The position numbers and the translations under genes are program-made. From positions 248,001-312,000 of the forward strand of contig CAJNAR010000172.1 of NCBI GenBank assembly GCA_905220665.1: a DNA stretch of 64,000 nucleotides, written 5' to 3'. Source of the DNA: Albugo candida (Eukaryota > Oomycota > Peronosporomycetes > Albuginales > Albuginaceae). The notes under the pieces are model-generated. The model was not told the origin of the DNA. It worked only from the letters and a program-made list of their open reading frames with translations, and searched no databases. Below, one piece after another: positions 47,694 to 58,421 of the stretch (positions are counted from its first letter, which is position 1; each line of letters begins with the position of its first letter).

Positions 47694-49199
47694 ATGTCGA
47701 TGCAAATAGAATCCGACAACTGGGGTTCACTAAGCTTTCTACAATCATTTGTGCAGAATGAAGGAAAAAATGCTGAGAGCGATAAGAAGCAATCTGATTC
47801 CTCAGTAGCTAAGCTCTTAGTATCTGATGAAAAGGGTTTCCAATTAAAAAAAGCGACTTTAGCGCAATTCGACCAAGTATTAAGCTCGGAATTCTTCGAT
47901 TTGAGAAAGCGACCCCTTTGTAACCTCATATTACTGTAAGTCTTCAGAACCTCGAGTACTTCACATTTTATTGACGTATTTTAACGCTGTACAGGTTCCA
48001 CAAAGCTGCAAAAATCAAAGTGGAAACCTCAGGATCATCCAAATCAAGTGCAGTCCCAATCAGGACGGATGGTGCACATTCAGCCGCCATACCCAGCTTC
48101 AATCAAAATGATGTTTTGCTTCTCCTACAACAATTCACAGCCTTAAGTCGACACATTCCACTCGCGATCGCCCTTAAAGAAGCAAAATCACGTATGTCAT
48201 CGGCCGGTGCATAATGTTATCTGAATGTCGTGTATAGTGTATAAACTATGTGGCAATGTTGCTCAAATCGCGTCCGACGCAAAACTTTCAGCCCGAATTC
48301 TGTATCCGCTGAAGTCTCTTTTACAACGCTTCCACGACATCGGTTTCTGTGCGATCACGCCAATACATGGAGATTTCTTCTATCTGTGCATACAGTCCAA
48401 GCATTACGCTGCAGCTTTGGATATCGTCGATTTGTAAGTCATTGAATTAGCAGCCTTGAGCAAGTCTGATTTTTGTGCATGTAGGCCGCTGGTCGAAGTG
48501 GAAAAGGAGCATAATGGTATGACAGTTGTCAGCTTTCTCAAATACGGATATTATTCTGGAGTAATTTACCTGAGTCAAAAGCTCATGCGGGAAGCTATAA
48601 ACGCATTCGTAATGACCATCTCAACTCCCGCCGCAGCGCTGAGCGCCTTTGTGGTGGAAGCGTACAAGAAACTGATTTTGATCTCGTTGATTGTCCACGG
48701 GAGGATACATAATTTACCTCAGTATGTCGCATACGTTGTTTCTCGTCACGTTGACAGTCACTGTACGGCGTATATGGAATTCGCACACGCTTTCGAACAA
48801 GGAAATTATCGTGATTTGGCTCGACTCGCCCAAGATTATCGAGATAAGGGTTTTATTAAAGATGGCAATTTCGGGCTCGTGAAACAATGTCTCGTAGCCT
48901 TCAAGCAACAATCTCTGATAAATGTTCATCGAATGTACAATTGCATTCCTCTATCAGACATTCCAGCTATCATCGGACAAAACGTGGAGGACTGGAACGT
49001 GAGCAAAGCGGACATCGCGCATCTTTTACAAACGAATGGGAATGCAAATCTATCAGCGAAAATCGATCAGGAAAAAAATCTTGTCGTATTTCGATCTGAT
49101 AGCAATTTTTATATCAACAAGCAGCAACAGCACGAAATCATGGAGTGCCTAGACAATGGGATGCAGCGACTTTTGTGCATCTCCGAACATTTGAAGTAA
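47694..49199 (+). CDS. COP9 signalosome subunit 3 (CSN3)
   Basis: Exons 47694-47935, 47995-48191, 48238-48433 and 48485-49199 (introns 59, 46 and 51 nt) give 449 residues up to TAA. Family features are the helical-repeat region with FLKYGYYSGVIYL and AITxPAAALSAFVVEAYKKLILISL, then a PCI domain ending with NLVVFRSDSNFYI. CSN3 is a structural subunit of the complex that removes NEDD8 from cullins. The frame continues past the TAA for 44 codons (VDAEIVQHPRFIAH ... DDTRDSMED) to a TAA at 49332-49334, and this extension resembles the C-terminus of other CSN3 proteins. The annotated end may thus be a lesion or an unusual splice. Confidence 0.88.
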
Positions 49200-49443
49200 G
49201 TTGATGCAGAAATAGTTCAGCATCCACGATTCATTGCGCATTTGCAGCAAGATCGAGAAAAGAGGCAGCCACGTGGACCTTCCTTAGTCGGCTTGGGGCT
49301 CGCTGACGATACACGCGATAGCATGGAGGACTAAGGTGGAACAATGACCTGCATAATATAATAACCCGTACCAATCAATCCTCCTATTTTCGCATAAAAT
49401 GGAAGGTAGTCACTTTGTGGTCTCCGCGTAGCTTCACTTTCAA

Positions 49444-50480
49444 ATGCTTTCAAACGTGTATAATGCGCTTGCGATTGCAGGAGGAGCGCTCGTAACTTAC
49501 GATGTCGCACGATTCCTATGGCTGCTATATGTTTTCTTTCTCCGTCCATCTAAACAAGTAAAATCGTTTGGAAAATGGGCGGTAGTAACGGGAGCAACCG
49601 ATGGAATCGGGAAAGCTTTGGCCATCGGATTGGCGAAACGAGGAATGAATGTACTGCTTATAAGTCGAACAAAAGAGAGACTGGAAAACGTTCGTGATGC
49701 GATTCTAGCAGATTCTGCAGGAACACAGGTCAAAATTTTAACGGTAGACTTCAACTCGATCGAGCAATTGGACGTACAAAAATCCATTCAAACTGCTCTA
49801 TCAGAGATCGACGACGTCGGCGTCTTGATCAATAACGTCGGCGTATCAAATGACTACCCAGAGGTACGTTCATTCTTCTCTTTTGAGCGCTTTTCTCATT
49901 GTAATGACTCAGTTCTTCGACCAAATCTCCATGGAGCATCACCTTCGTCTCCTTCACGTTAATGTCTCGGCGGCCACTATCATGACGAAATTGGTGCTCC
50001 CGGGCATGTCGACCCGAAAACGCGGTGTCATTTTGAACCTTAGTTCAGGTTCTGCAAGTCTGTGTGTGCCACTATTAAGTGTGTATGCGGCCACGAAAAG
50101 TTACGTGGAGCACTTGTCAGTGTGTCTCGCGAGTGAGTATGAAGACAAAAACGTGCACATACAATGTCACAATCCAATGTTTGTATCGACAAAACTGGCT
50201 GGTATGCGAAATTCCACGTTTTTTGTTCCGTCTCCAAAGACGTACGCCGAAGCAGCGCTTGCTAATTTGGGTTATGAAACGGTGTTCTCGCCGTATTGGC
50301 CTCACGCGTTGCAATTGTGGGTGTTCAAATGTTTACCGGTCCGTTTATGGTCCAAGGTACGAAAACACACTTATTCGCAGCAAGTGTCCCTAATTCCTGA
50401 TTTATTTATAGATGTCGAAAGCCGCACTGCTCTCTACTCGCAAACGCGCCATGCGAAAACTGGAGAAGAAAGCAAACTGA
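49444..50480 (+). CDS. Very-long-chain 3-oxoacyl-CoA reductase (short-chain dehydrogenase)
   Basis: Exons 49444-49863, 49913-50356 and 50412-50480 (introns 49 and 55 nt) give 310 residues. An N-terminal membrane helix (LWLLYVFFL) precedes the Rossmann fold, with TGATDGIG at 49-56, NNVGVS, and the catalytic Ser (about 184) and YAATK (Tyr198, Lys202). The family (KAR/HSD17B12) reduces 3-ketoacyl-CoA in ER fatty-acid elongation. The last exon encodes a basic tail ending KLEKKAN, close to a di-lysine ER retrieval signal. Confidence 0.93.
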
Positions 50481-51267
50481 GAGACAAGTGACTTTTTGGA
50501 ACGTAATGTAAATTCTCGCAGTTGGTTTTTATTTTCAAATACACGTCTTCTACTGTGACTCACACACTGAAGTGCACGCCAGTTCGCATAGGTGACTGGT
50601 GTAGGGTATGTAAAAAGGGCAAGTGACATTCTCTTCGGTTCCCCCGACGGTCAACGTGGTATACGTCAGTACTTGCGTCACCAATGATTATACTCGGAGA
50701 CATGTAAAGCGAGCACTGTTGTAATTGGGAACTGGGTTGAGAGCAGATACCGCGAGTCTATTATATTTCAAAGGCAATTACGAAATTTTCGTCCTCATAA
50801 CCCTTTCTATCAAGTCTAATGTTCTGCTACAGATCTTGTCAACATTAATAAATTCAGGAACAATTGTGAGAGGTATCAATCATTTACAGGGTCCGCCAAC
50901 GAATAAGTAGCAGTAGTCGGTCAAAGCGAGGTTAAAATTTGAATACAGAACAAAAATGAATTCTGTCCGCAAGACCGTCTCTGACATATCATGTTTCACA
51001 GGTACTGGGACGAGAGTCGCGTTAAAGGAGACGCATATGCTTGATCCAAAAACCCTTTCGTATATACTCGTACACCTAATTGTCGTCGCTACTGGCTATT
51101 TCGAATACGTGATAGCGAATGGAAATTCGAATTCGAAACTCGCGACGAAAAGGCTGAGAACACCAATACTATTGTTATACATTATATTTCATTCACACCA
51201 CAAATTTTCCACCAGCGTTCGTACCAGAAAGACTCAAACAGCGTTTCGTCGTTGAGTGATCAGCATA
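50481..51267. other. Intergenic, upstream of the VPS9 gene
   Basis: An ORF at 50956-51255 (99 codons, one hydrophobic stretch) ends just before the VPS9 gene and overlaps its probable transcription start, so I treat it as non-coding. Nothing else is supported. Confidence 0.35.
51188..51210 (+). promoter_or_regulatory. Oomycete-type Inr/FPR core promoter (candidate)
   Basis: The sequence ttcattcacaccacaaattt followed by tcc resembles the oomycete initiator TCAnTYY next to the flanking promoter region AWTTT. It lies 58 bp before the VPS9 ATG, the expected distance for a short 5' UTR. This is matched by eye only. Confidence 0.35.
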
Positions 51268-53304
51268 ATGGGCGTTGACGGTCAATCAAGCAGTCGTCGG
51301 CCGCCGTCACTGGCGCCACTGACTTTGACTGGTGAGAATAGCGAGAAAAACATTCAGGATATTGATAGAGTAGAACAGCACTATGCTGGTGAGGACAAGG
51401 AATGTGAAGGACACGCAGAGTCTGGTCTGAGGCACCGGCGGAGAACGTCACTACCCTCTGCATTCACCTTCGGAACACAGTCACAAACTCAGGAGCACAC
51501 TGACGTAAAAGGCGAAGTGCATCCAAAGAGTAACAAATCGGATCAACGTCGGCCACGAAGCTTTGACTGTGTGGTATCAACCGATTCATCCGCAGACTCC
51601 AGCCAACGAGTATCCTGGAAGCGTTTTCTTCGTCCCAGGCGATCACGGCAAACTGAAGAAGTATCAGATCTGATGCGTCATCCACTTTCCACTACGCTGA
51701 CTTCCACTTCGATGAAAAGCCTTGATTTGTTGGAGACACGAATTCGATACGAGCAAAATCAAGTTTCACAGTGTGCGAATAAAATATGGAAGGTGTCATT
51801 CAGTGGTCACTGGTTCAATTCCATGCAATGCGTATTATCTTCTCGACGAAAAGAACTCATTCGTGTGAAGAACTTGAGGCTTGTGATCGAAGCTGCTCAA
51901 AAGAAACGCTCGTTAGACTTGCTCAATGACCTCAGACTCTGTGTATTGAGCCTAGAAGACGAAGATGAATTCGGCGCTGACGACAATGAGGAAGACCTTG
52001 AGCGGGATAGCGAGAACGACCTAGGAGTCCAACGAAAACGCCTTGAAAGTGATTCAGGGGATAATTGTGCACTCGAAGCCGATAAGTTACGTATTTCCAA
52101 TCGGTACAGCATAACGTCCATCTCCTCGACATCCAGCAGCAACAGCCAACAGATCTTCGAAGTTGAGGACACCGACACGATGTTGGCATATGATACCTTA
52201 GTATACGTCTTGAGATCCCAATCCCAATGGCTTCGACATTTGATCAAACTACGCAAAAAGAGAAAAACATCCATCAGCAAATTTGGCCTGAATAAGAAAG
52301 ATCGGATCATCAATGGAGCAAACACTATATCGCATCGTGAATCAAGCTCAGAGACCCGTTTGAAAGCTCGACATACTGTTGTTCAGAATTTTCTTGCAAG
52401 TTTCCGTGATGTCAATGGATCTATTTCCGTTCCGTACGCGAGTGATATTCCAACGATTGCATTGGTACAGTTTGAAAAGATTGTCGCAAAATATGAGCTT
52501 GTGAAACCCGCAATGAAAGAAGCTCTCGATACACTGTACGACGATACATTAAAGTCATTTATTGGGACGGAAGAGACTTTACAGTGTCCAAGTAAATGTA
52601 CCAAAAGTATGGAACAAAAAAGTCGATCCCAATTATTCGACGAGCGTGATCCACGAGATGTCATGGCTTCGATCACACGCGAAATTGTCGACTCGATTTT
52701 GGAAATGGCTCAAATTCAAGCGTCCGAGTATCGATACACACTTTACCTTTTCGTAGAGCAGATGATATTCAGTCGATTAGCATGTGCGTGTTATCGACCG
52801 ATTTCTATGGAATTGGACGATTTAAACACAATTTGGAGGATGCAAGTAGCTAAAGTGCGAACACTCAGTTTGCAGGAAGCCGGTTTTCCCAGCAAAAATC
52901 TCGCAGCGTCCACATCCAATTTCTCGAAATCACTCGAAGCGGTTAATCAAATGCCGTATTTGGTCCCATCAGCAATTCTATCGGCGTATATGAAAGCGAT
53001 TCGGCTCGTACACGAAGAAGCAGCCGGTATGTTGAATGTGTCGAGGAGCTGTATTTCAGCCGATGTGCTATTACCAGCTTTGGTATACATATTAAGCCGA
53101 TCCGATTTGCCGCACATTCACTCTCAAGTATATCTGATGGAGCATTTCTCAGTCGAAACACTCGAATCGTGGCAAATGAATGATTGTCAAGATGCGGGAT
53201 CCGAGACCGCGTATTATGTGGCATGCCTTCAAGCAGCGATCGGGTACATTATGAGCTATGATCCGGTAAAAAAGGATGAAAGTTGCATGAATGCTCAAGT
53301 TTAG
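51268..53304 (+). CDS. VPS9-domain protein, probable Rab5-family GEF
   Basis: A single exon of 678 residues from ATG 51268. The first 150 residues are basic, Ser/Arg-rich and disordered. The middle is helical and acidic, with an EDEDEFGADDNEED stretch near residue 235. The C-terminal 170 residues match a VPS9 domain: MPYLVPSAILSAYMKAI, then ADVLLPALVYILSRSDLPHIHS, MEHFSVE and YYVACLQAAIGYI. VPS9 domains exchange nucleotide on Rab5-type GTPases in endocytosis. The conserved Asp and Pro of the D...P motif (SADVLLPAL) are present. It converges on the MAP2K gene with 58 bp between the stops. Confidence 0.85.
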   Translation: MGVDGQSSSRRPPSLAPLTLTGENSEKNIQDIDRVEQHYAGEDKECEGHAESGLRHRRRTSLPSAFTFGTQSQTQEHTDVKGEVHPKSNKSDQRRPRSFDCVVSTDSSADSSQRVSWKRFLRPRRSRQTEEVSDLMRHPLSTTLTSTSMKSLDLLETRIRYEQNQVSQCANKIWKVSFSGHWFNSMQCVLSSRRKELIRVKNLRLVIEAAQKKRSLDLLNDLRLCVLSLEDEDEFGADDNEEDLERDSENDLGVQRKRLESDSGDNCALEADKLRISNRYSITSISSTSSSNSQQIFEVEDTDTMLAYDTLVYVLRSQSQWLRHLIKLRKKRKTSISKFGLNKKDRIINGANTISHRESSSETRLKARHTVVQNFLASFRDVNGSISVPYASDIPTIALVQFEKIVAKYELVKPAMKEALDTLYDDTLKSFIGTEETLQCPSKCTKSMEQKSRSQLFDERDPRDVMASITREIVDSILEMAQIQASEYRYTLYLFVEQMIFSRLACACYRPISMELDDLNTIWRMQVAKVRTLSLQEAGFPSKNLAASTSNFSKSLEAVNQMPYLVPSAILSAYMKAIRLVHEEAAGMLNVSRSCISADVLLPALVYILSRSDLPHIHSQVYLMEHFSVETLESWQMNDCQDAGSETAYYVACLQAAIGYIMSYDPVKKDESCMNAQV

Positions 53305-53362
53305 TCATCCTGGTTTTGGTCCATAAAAAGGACGTGTACACTATATTTCTATCAAAAAGCGA

Positions 53363-54528
53363 TTATTGAAGTGAATGAATCCAATTGCATACATTCGCCA
53401 TCGCGGTCTCCAAATCTTCAAATACACGAGGATTATCGCGAAACGCTTCAACGAAGAAGAACTTACTGACAGCTCCGCATCGAGCCAGCCACGGCGATTC
53501 GGATAGCACGTCGGGTAAAATTCGGTCGGACGGATTTTTCTGAAGGCAGCAGTGCAAAAACTCGCAAAATTCATGGGAAAAGTACTCGGAGGAAAGCGTT
53601 GGCGGATCGGCTTCTAGCACACTTTGGATCATCTAGAGCGAATAGCGTCAGTGGATTTTGATTTATTCCGAGCAGTTCGAACCTCTATACAGGTTTTGTG
53701 AGAGGGATACGGATATACTCCAGTGGCAGCCTCCATGAGTACAAGACCAAGACTCCACACATCCGACGCGTAGCTGTATGGGGCTCGTTGTATTCTCTCC
53801 GGCGACATGTATCGAAATGTTCCTACAAAAGTCCCGCACATTGCTGCAACATACGTGAGCCACGACTGGAAACGGAAACTCGAGAAAACGATAAACGACC
53901 GATTGAACTGCAAAGTTCGGTTGCAATACCGAAATCCGAAAGCTTCACTTGTCCTCGACTATTGATCAAAATATTGGGCGGTTTGATATCTCGATGGACT
54001 CGTTTGCGCGTTTTGAGGTATGAAAGTGCGTATAGAATCTGGTACGCAATGTTTCCAATGACGTTTTCCGGAATTGTTCCGAGTTGATGAATTACATTCT
54101 CCAATGATCCACCGTCCATAAATTCGAGTGCCAGCACGACCGCACTTTGCCGTAAAAATGCGCCGTAAAACGTAACCAAACACGGGCACTAAAATCGGAG
54201 TGAGTGTAGGACATAGCGATCAAGTGCGTACATTAGAGTCGAATAAAGCGTTTATTTCTCTCATAATTTGCTCACGTTTTCCTTTGTCAAACATATTAAT
54301 CATTTTAAGTGCTAGCGGAGTGTTTGTCGGTATGTGACGCGATCGGATGACGCTACCGCTGCATCCACGACCGATAATGTCTCCGTTCCAATCCAATTCT
54401 TCAGGAACGACGCTAAATGCTCTTCCAGTGCCTTTCATAACGACACCTGTCGATGTAATTGCGTAATTACCTTTGACATACGCATTGGCGCCAGCAATGT
54501 AGGAATTATTCATGTTATGTCCTTTCAT
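53363..54528 (-). CDS. MAP kinase kinase (MAP2K/STE7 family)
   Basis: Exons 54528-54232, 54188-53900, 53843-53683 and 53632-53363 (introns 43, 56 and 50 nt) encode 338 residues. The glycine loop is GRGCSG (53-58), the catalytic lysine K75, HRDIKPPN at 164-171 and DFGIA at 184-188. The activation loop reads [21 protein letters not shown], an S-x5-T spacing (S194, T200) like plant MKKs rather than the animal S-x3-S/T. The third exon boundary was chosen so that SIAMC is kept. A MAPK docking site is not evident in the short N-terminus. The usual partner would be a MAPK; the one at 19450 lacks the tyrosine target. Confidence 0.88.
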
Positions 54529-54772
54529 ATTGGATTTGCATACAAAGGGGATGAAGATGCTGAGGTACACAGAACGACCGCTGGAGAGCAATGCGGATGC
54601 GAATTTGATACAGAAAAGCTATTTTTGTGATGGTGAAGCGCGAAAGCATGCAATTCAGTCGGACCGATTTGCACGTCGTTTCATGATCGAACTACGGTAG
54701 TACAGCATTACCTGTTAAAACACGTGTAATGTTTGCATCGATAACCTTGACTGCATTATATTAGCAGCAACC

Positions 54773-56344
54773 TTACAAATTGGATTTATTGGAAACCGGT
54801 TCCCACTGATAGCTACCGCGATGATACCGATATCCCATTGTCTCAAGCAAACGATCGCTTTCCATTGGCCCGCGCGATCCAAAAGGATATTTGATTGGCT
54901 GAATTTTCTTTGTCTCAATTTCGTGCAACAATGGCGTGAAGATTCTCCAAGCGGCTCGGAGTTCATCATCCCGCACAAAAGCAGCTTGTTTGCCTCGGAG
55001 AACGTCCAGTATTAGTCTCGTGTACGCCTCAGGAACCTGAGCGCCTGCATATCGCTTCGAATAGGAAAGATCCAGCTCACTTGAGATCGTATTGGACCCA
55101 AGTCCTGGGCTCTTCACATTGAGCTTCATGTACACCGCTTCATCCGGTTGAAGACGTATGACGAGCTCTTGTGAGGGAACTTGGATGTTTGGAAACATTT
55201 TGGAAACGCCAGGGGGTCGATGGAATTGGATACGAACTTCTGCTTTACGCTCATTCAGCGCCTTGCCGGCTTTCATAATGAAAGGAACTCCTTCCCAACG
55301 AGCATTATTTATTTTTAGAACACATGTGGCAAATGTTGGCGTGATCGAGTCGTCCGGAACAGTGGGATCTTCTGTGTACCCTGGCTGCTGTAATTCCGAG
55401 TCGCCGTCATATTGTCCTAAAACAGACTCATCCAATTTGATTGGGTCGATACAATTGAGTACTTTGACTTTTTCGTCACGAATATAATCAGTATGATCGT
55501 CATTGGAAGCTTGTACTGGCGGTTCCATGGCGATTAAGGACAAGACTTGTAGTAAATGGTTCTGCATTACATCGCGTATGATTCCATAATTGTCGAAATA
55601 ACCACCACGTCCCTGCGTCCCAATGTCCTCTTTAAATGTGATGAGAACGCTGGATATATACTGGTGGTTCCATATTGGCTCGAAAATTGTGTTTGCGAAT
55701 CTCATAATCAGTAGATTTTGTACCATTTCCTTCCCCAGATAATGATCGATGCGGTAGAACTCATCTTCGCGATATAATGCACTCATATCGCTTGATAACT
55801 TGTCAAATGAAATAAGATCATGACCGAATGGTTTCTCCACAATTAATCGATTCCAACCTCTCACACTTAATGCGCTTTGCTTGATACTTGATCCAATTGG
55901 TACAAAAACACTTGGGGGAATTGCGAAATAAAACAAATGATTCACTTTCAGGGATTGCATTTGTTTGGTGTGTTCCACATACATATTTTCAATTTCGTTG
56001 CTCACTTTGCCAACATCTTGAGCAGAATCGTAATTTCCAGAGCGATACAAGCACACAGATAGGAATTCACGCTTCTTGACGGATTCCATGTCACTTTTTG
56101 CTTCGATTGATTTGCCAATGTGTCCTCTGAAATCGTCGTCTGTCATTTTGCTTCGAGCGTACCCCACAATAATCACATGCTTTGGAAGATAATTTGCGCA
56201 ATATAAAGAAAATAGAGAAGGATACGTCTTCTTCTTGGCTAGGTCACCGGACGCACCAATGACGAAAATCGTCAGCCTCTCTGCCAAGTACTCGTCGCAC
56301 GTTGACGTTTCCATACTTTCCTCTCGAATGGTGGAATCGCTCAT
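54773..56344 (-). CDS. Glucose-6-phosphate 1-dehydrogenase
   Basis: A single exon of 523 residues. The NADP-binding GASGDLAKKKTYPSLF starts at residue 30, EKPFGHD lies at 170-176, and the catalytic signature RIDHYLGKE at 198-206. All substrate and coenzyme residues in these motifs are intact. The last residues include GSRGPMESDRLLETMGY. It oxidises glucose 6-phosphate in the first step of the pentose phosphate pathway, making NADPH. No targeting peptide is apparent, so it is probably cytosolic. Confidence 0.97.
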   Translation of the reverse strand: MSDSTIREESMETSTCDEYLAERLTIFVIGASGDLAKKKTYPSLFSLYCANYLPKHVIIVGYARSKMTDDDFRGHIGKSIEAKSDMESVKKREFLSVCLYRSGNYDSAQDVGKVSNEIENMYVEHTKQMQSLKVNHLFYFAIPPSVFVPIGSSIKQSALSVRGWNRLIVEKPFGHDLISFDKLSSDMSALYREDEFYRIDHYLGKEMVQNLLIMRFANTIFEPIWNHQYISSVLITFKEDIGTQGRGGYFDNYGIIRDVMQNHLLQVLSLIAMEPPVQASNDDHTDYIRDEKVKVLNCIDPIKLDESVLGQYDGDSELQQPGYTEDPTVPDDSITPTFATCVLKINNARWEGVPFIMKAGKALNERKAEVRIQFHRPPGVSKMFPNIQVPSQELVIRLQPDEAVYMKLNVKSPGLGSNTISSELDLSYSKRYAGAQVPEAYTRLILDVLRGKQAAFVRDDELRAAWRIFTPLLHEIETKKIQPIKYPFGSRGPMESDRLLETMGYRYHRGSYQWEPVSNKSNL

Positions 56345-56672
56345 TGTAACTGATTAATGGAACAGCGCAGCAAAAAAAGAACCACGTGGATGCTCGCTTA
56401 ATACGATATCCTGTTTGTGATGATGCTATTAATTACTATTTGTGAGAGGTGTCCTTAACGGTTTCTACGGAGAGAATCCGAAAACGTAAATAGCGTTATA
56501 AGCTTATACCCGAAGGCATTTTTGTGCTGTGAGATGTTCCATGGGAGACAGATTTTGCAGTTATGAAAAATTGCACTGCTGAAATTAAGTGCGTATCTGT
56601 GAAGCGAAAAATAGTCGAAATCGTATGGTCAAAAATATTTGCAATAGTTTACAGAGGCGCATGTCGCATTAT
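56345..56672. other. Intergenic, no gene seen
   Basis: About 330 bp between two minus-strand genes; it should contain the G6PD promoter and the 3' region of the preceding nuclease gene's neighbour. Nothing further is visible. Confidence 0.35.
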
Positions 56673-58421
56673 TTATGCAGTCGTTTCATAAAAGGAAACG
56701 TCAACAAGCAAAGAAACATGATCCGAAGGGAACGTTGAAGAAGGAAGAGCCACTTCTGATGTGACTTGCTCTTTCGTAAACATTGGAAACGTCTGAACCA
56801 CTTGGAGTGTCTTTTTGCTGATGAGAATATAGTCTAGTGTCCCATTGAAATTTTGAACGTAATTTGTGAATTCAGGATAACCACATGCACTCGCGAGCTC
56901 CAAAGAATGACTGAAAGTTGGCTTCCAACTCCTCTTTCCATTTAAATTGCTCCAATCCTTTCTTTTGTCACCTTTCTTTTGCTTCCATCGAAAATACTTT
57001 GCGCTTTTCCAGTCTCGATGCGATTGATTGATAGTGCCAGATAATAAGAAGGAAATAGGCGCCGTAGCAGGTAAAGTATTGTAATCACCAGTCATAACAA
57101 CTCCAATAAGTTCGTTCTCAAATCTCTCCGATTGAATAATCTCTTCAATTTTGTGTACAATCGGAAGTGTCTGCAACAAACGACACATATGAGCATCATC
57201 GCGGTAAAATAAGTGCGTATTGGAGACCACCAAATACTTTGATTTCTGTGAAGCTGATTGCTCGATTGATTGAAGCAACAGTACTTGAGCAACCGATGGG
57301 GCTCTTTGCACGCATTTGGCGACTTCAGGGTACATTTGCAAAACATTTAGGACGGAAAATTGAGATGGGTTTGTAAGCGAAGCCGAAATATTGACAACAT
57401 GTGATTCCACAATCTTGAAACGATTTTTTTTGACAAAGATGGCACAACCTTCCCTGGTAGATCCCGTTTTCTCCGCAAATGTCCCAAGGTATCCTCTGAA
57501 TTCAAATACCGGCAGTAGAATAGTGTGGTAAGTATCCGTTCCAACTTCTTGTAAGCACACCAAATCCGGGCACATTTCCTGGATTTCCAATATCACTAGC
57601 TGTAGTCGATACTCCTCGTTTAATGCAGACGGCGCTGTGTATGGGAAAACGCTAACGTGCCCGGGTACTTTGGTCGTGTAACCACTGTATAGAATGTTGT
57701 AACTCATGACTCGTATTGAGGAAGTCGGTTTCTGTTCGCAACCAAGACGTTTTCTAGGAAGGAATACATCCCGATTTGGACCAGCGCCGACCGCGGATGT
57801 TTGGTATGCATACTTTTCTTGGAGGTAGTGTTGGCCGGGTCGTAAAGACACAGCACAGTTCAAAATAAGTCGGCTTCCCAAGTCATCTTCGTTAGGTACA
57901 TAGACTAGACTTTGCGAACATTCCGATGCATAATCATCGAAACCGTCCTTACGCATCCAGACCCATTCACAATCTTGTAAAGTACAGAATTCCAGGTTCA
58001 CTATTGGGACTATAGGAACTCCGACCATAGCAGGCTCCAGTGTGGAGAGACTGAGAATACGAGGCTGATTTTTGACAACCACGTAGTCAACCTTCCCAAG
58101 ACGTAAAAAACTAGAATACTTCAGGACATCTTCAACTAGTAAATTGTCTCCTCCAAGCTCACTTTTATCTTCTCGCAAAAAACTGACAGCTATCCGATCA
58201 CTTCGATTCGTTGATTTTTCTTGGCGGATGGATGCCGTGTCGTCTGCATGTGCATCCTCCTGTTTCTCTTCATTTACAGCAAAAAGTCGTATACGCGATA
58301 ACAGTTGATTCAAGTTTTCGCTCAGATCGCGATAAAGGTGCTTTTTTTCATTGTTCCATATAATATCTAGTGTGAGGTGATTATCGCCTTCCATGTGGCG
58401 CACATGCGCGATGTTCATCAT
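56673..58421 (-). CDS. PDE12/CCR4-type exonuclease (EEP nuclease)
   Basis: A single exon of 582 residues from the first ATG (58421). The first 230 residues form a beta-rich domain as in PDE12, including WVWMRKDGFDDY. The EEP nuclease follows, with RVMSYNILYSGY, DLVCLQEVGTDTY (catalytic Glu), NTHLFYRDDAHMCRLLQ, MTGDYNTLPATA, LDYILIS and SDHVSL. The CX..HxxR signature and terminal SDH are intact. PDE12 proteins remove poly(A) or 2',5'-linked oligoadenylates, often in mitochondria; the first 20 residues give only a weak targeting signal. The related Angel family is a possible alternative. Confidence 0.88.
   Translation of the reverse strand: MMNIAHVRHMEGDNHLTLDIIWNNEKKHLYRDLSENLNQLLSRIRLFAVNEEKQEDAHADDTASIRQEKSTNRSDRIAVSFLREDKSELGGDNLLVEDVLKYSSFLRLGKVDYVVVKNQPRILSLSTLEPAMVGVPIVPIVNLEFCTLQDCEWVWMRKDGFDDYASECSQSLVYVPNEDDLGSRLILNCAVSLRPGQHYLQEKYAYQTSAVGAGPNRDVFLPRKRLGCEQKPTSSIRVMSYNILYSGYTTKVPGHVSVFPYTAPSALNEEYRLQLVILEIQEMCPDLVCLQEVGTDTYHTILLPVFEFRGYLGTFAEKTGSTREGCAIFVKKNRFKIVESHVVNISASLTNPSQFSVLNVLQMYPEVAKCVQRAPSVAQVLLLQSIEQSASQKSKYLVVSNTHLFYRDDAHMCRLLQTLPIVHKIEEIIQSERFENELIGVVMTGDYNTLPATAPISFLLSGTINQSHRDWKSAKYFRWKQKKGDKRKDWSNLNGKRSWKPTFSHSLELASACGYPEFTNYVQNFNGTLDYILISKKTLQVVQTFPMFTKEQVTSEVALPSSTFPSDHVSLLVDVSFYETTA

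Noticed and set aside
50956..51255. 99-codon plus-strand ORF with a hydrophobic stretch, considered as a secreted effector
   Set aside because: No N-terminal signal peptide or RxLR/CHxC motif, and it overlaps the likely VPS9 promoter.
51897..52325. 142-codon Ser-rich minus-strand ORF
   Set aside because: Shadow of the acidic region of the VPS9 protein; the Ser runs come from complement of Asp/Glu codons.
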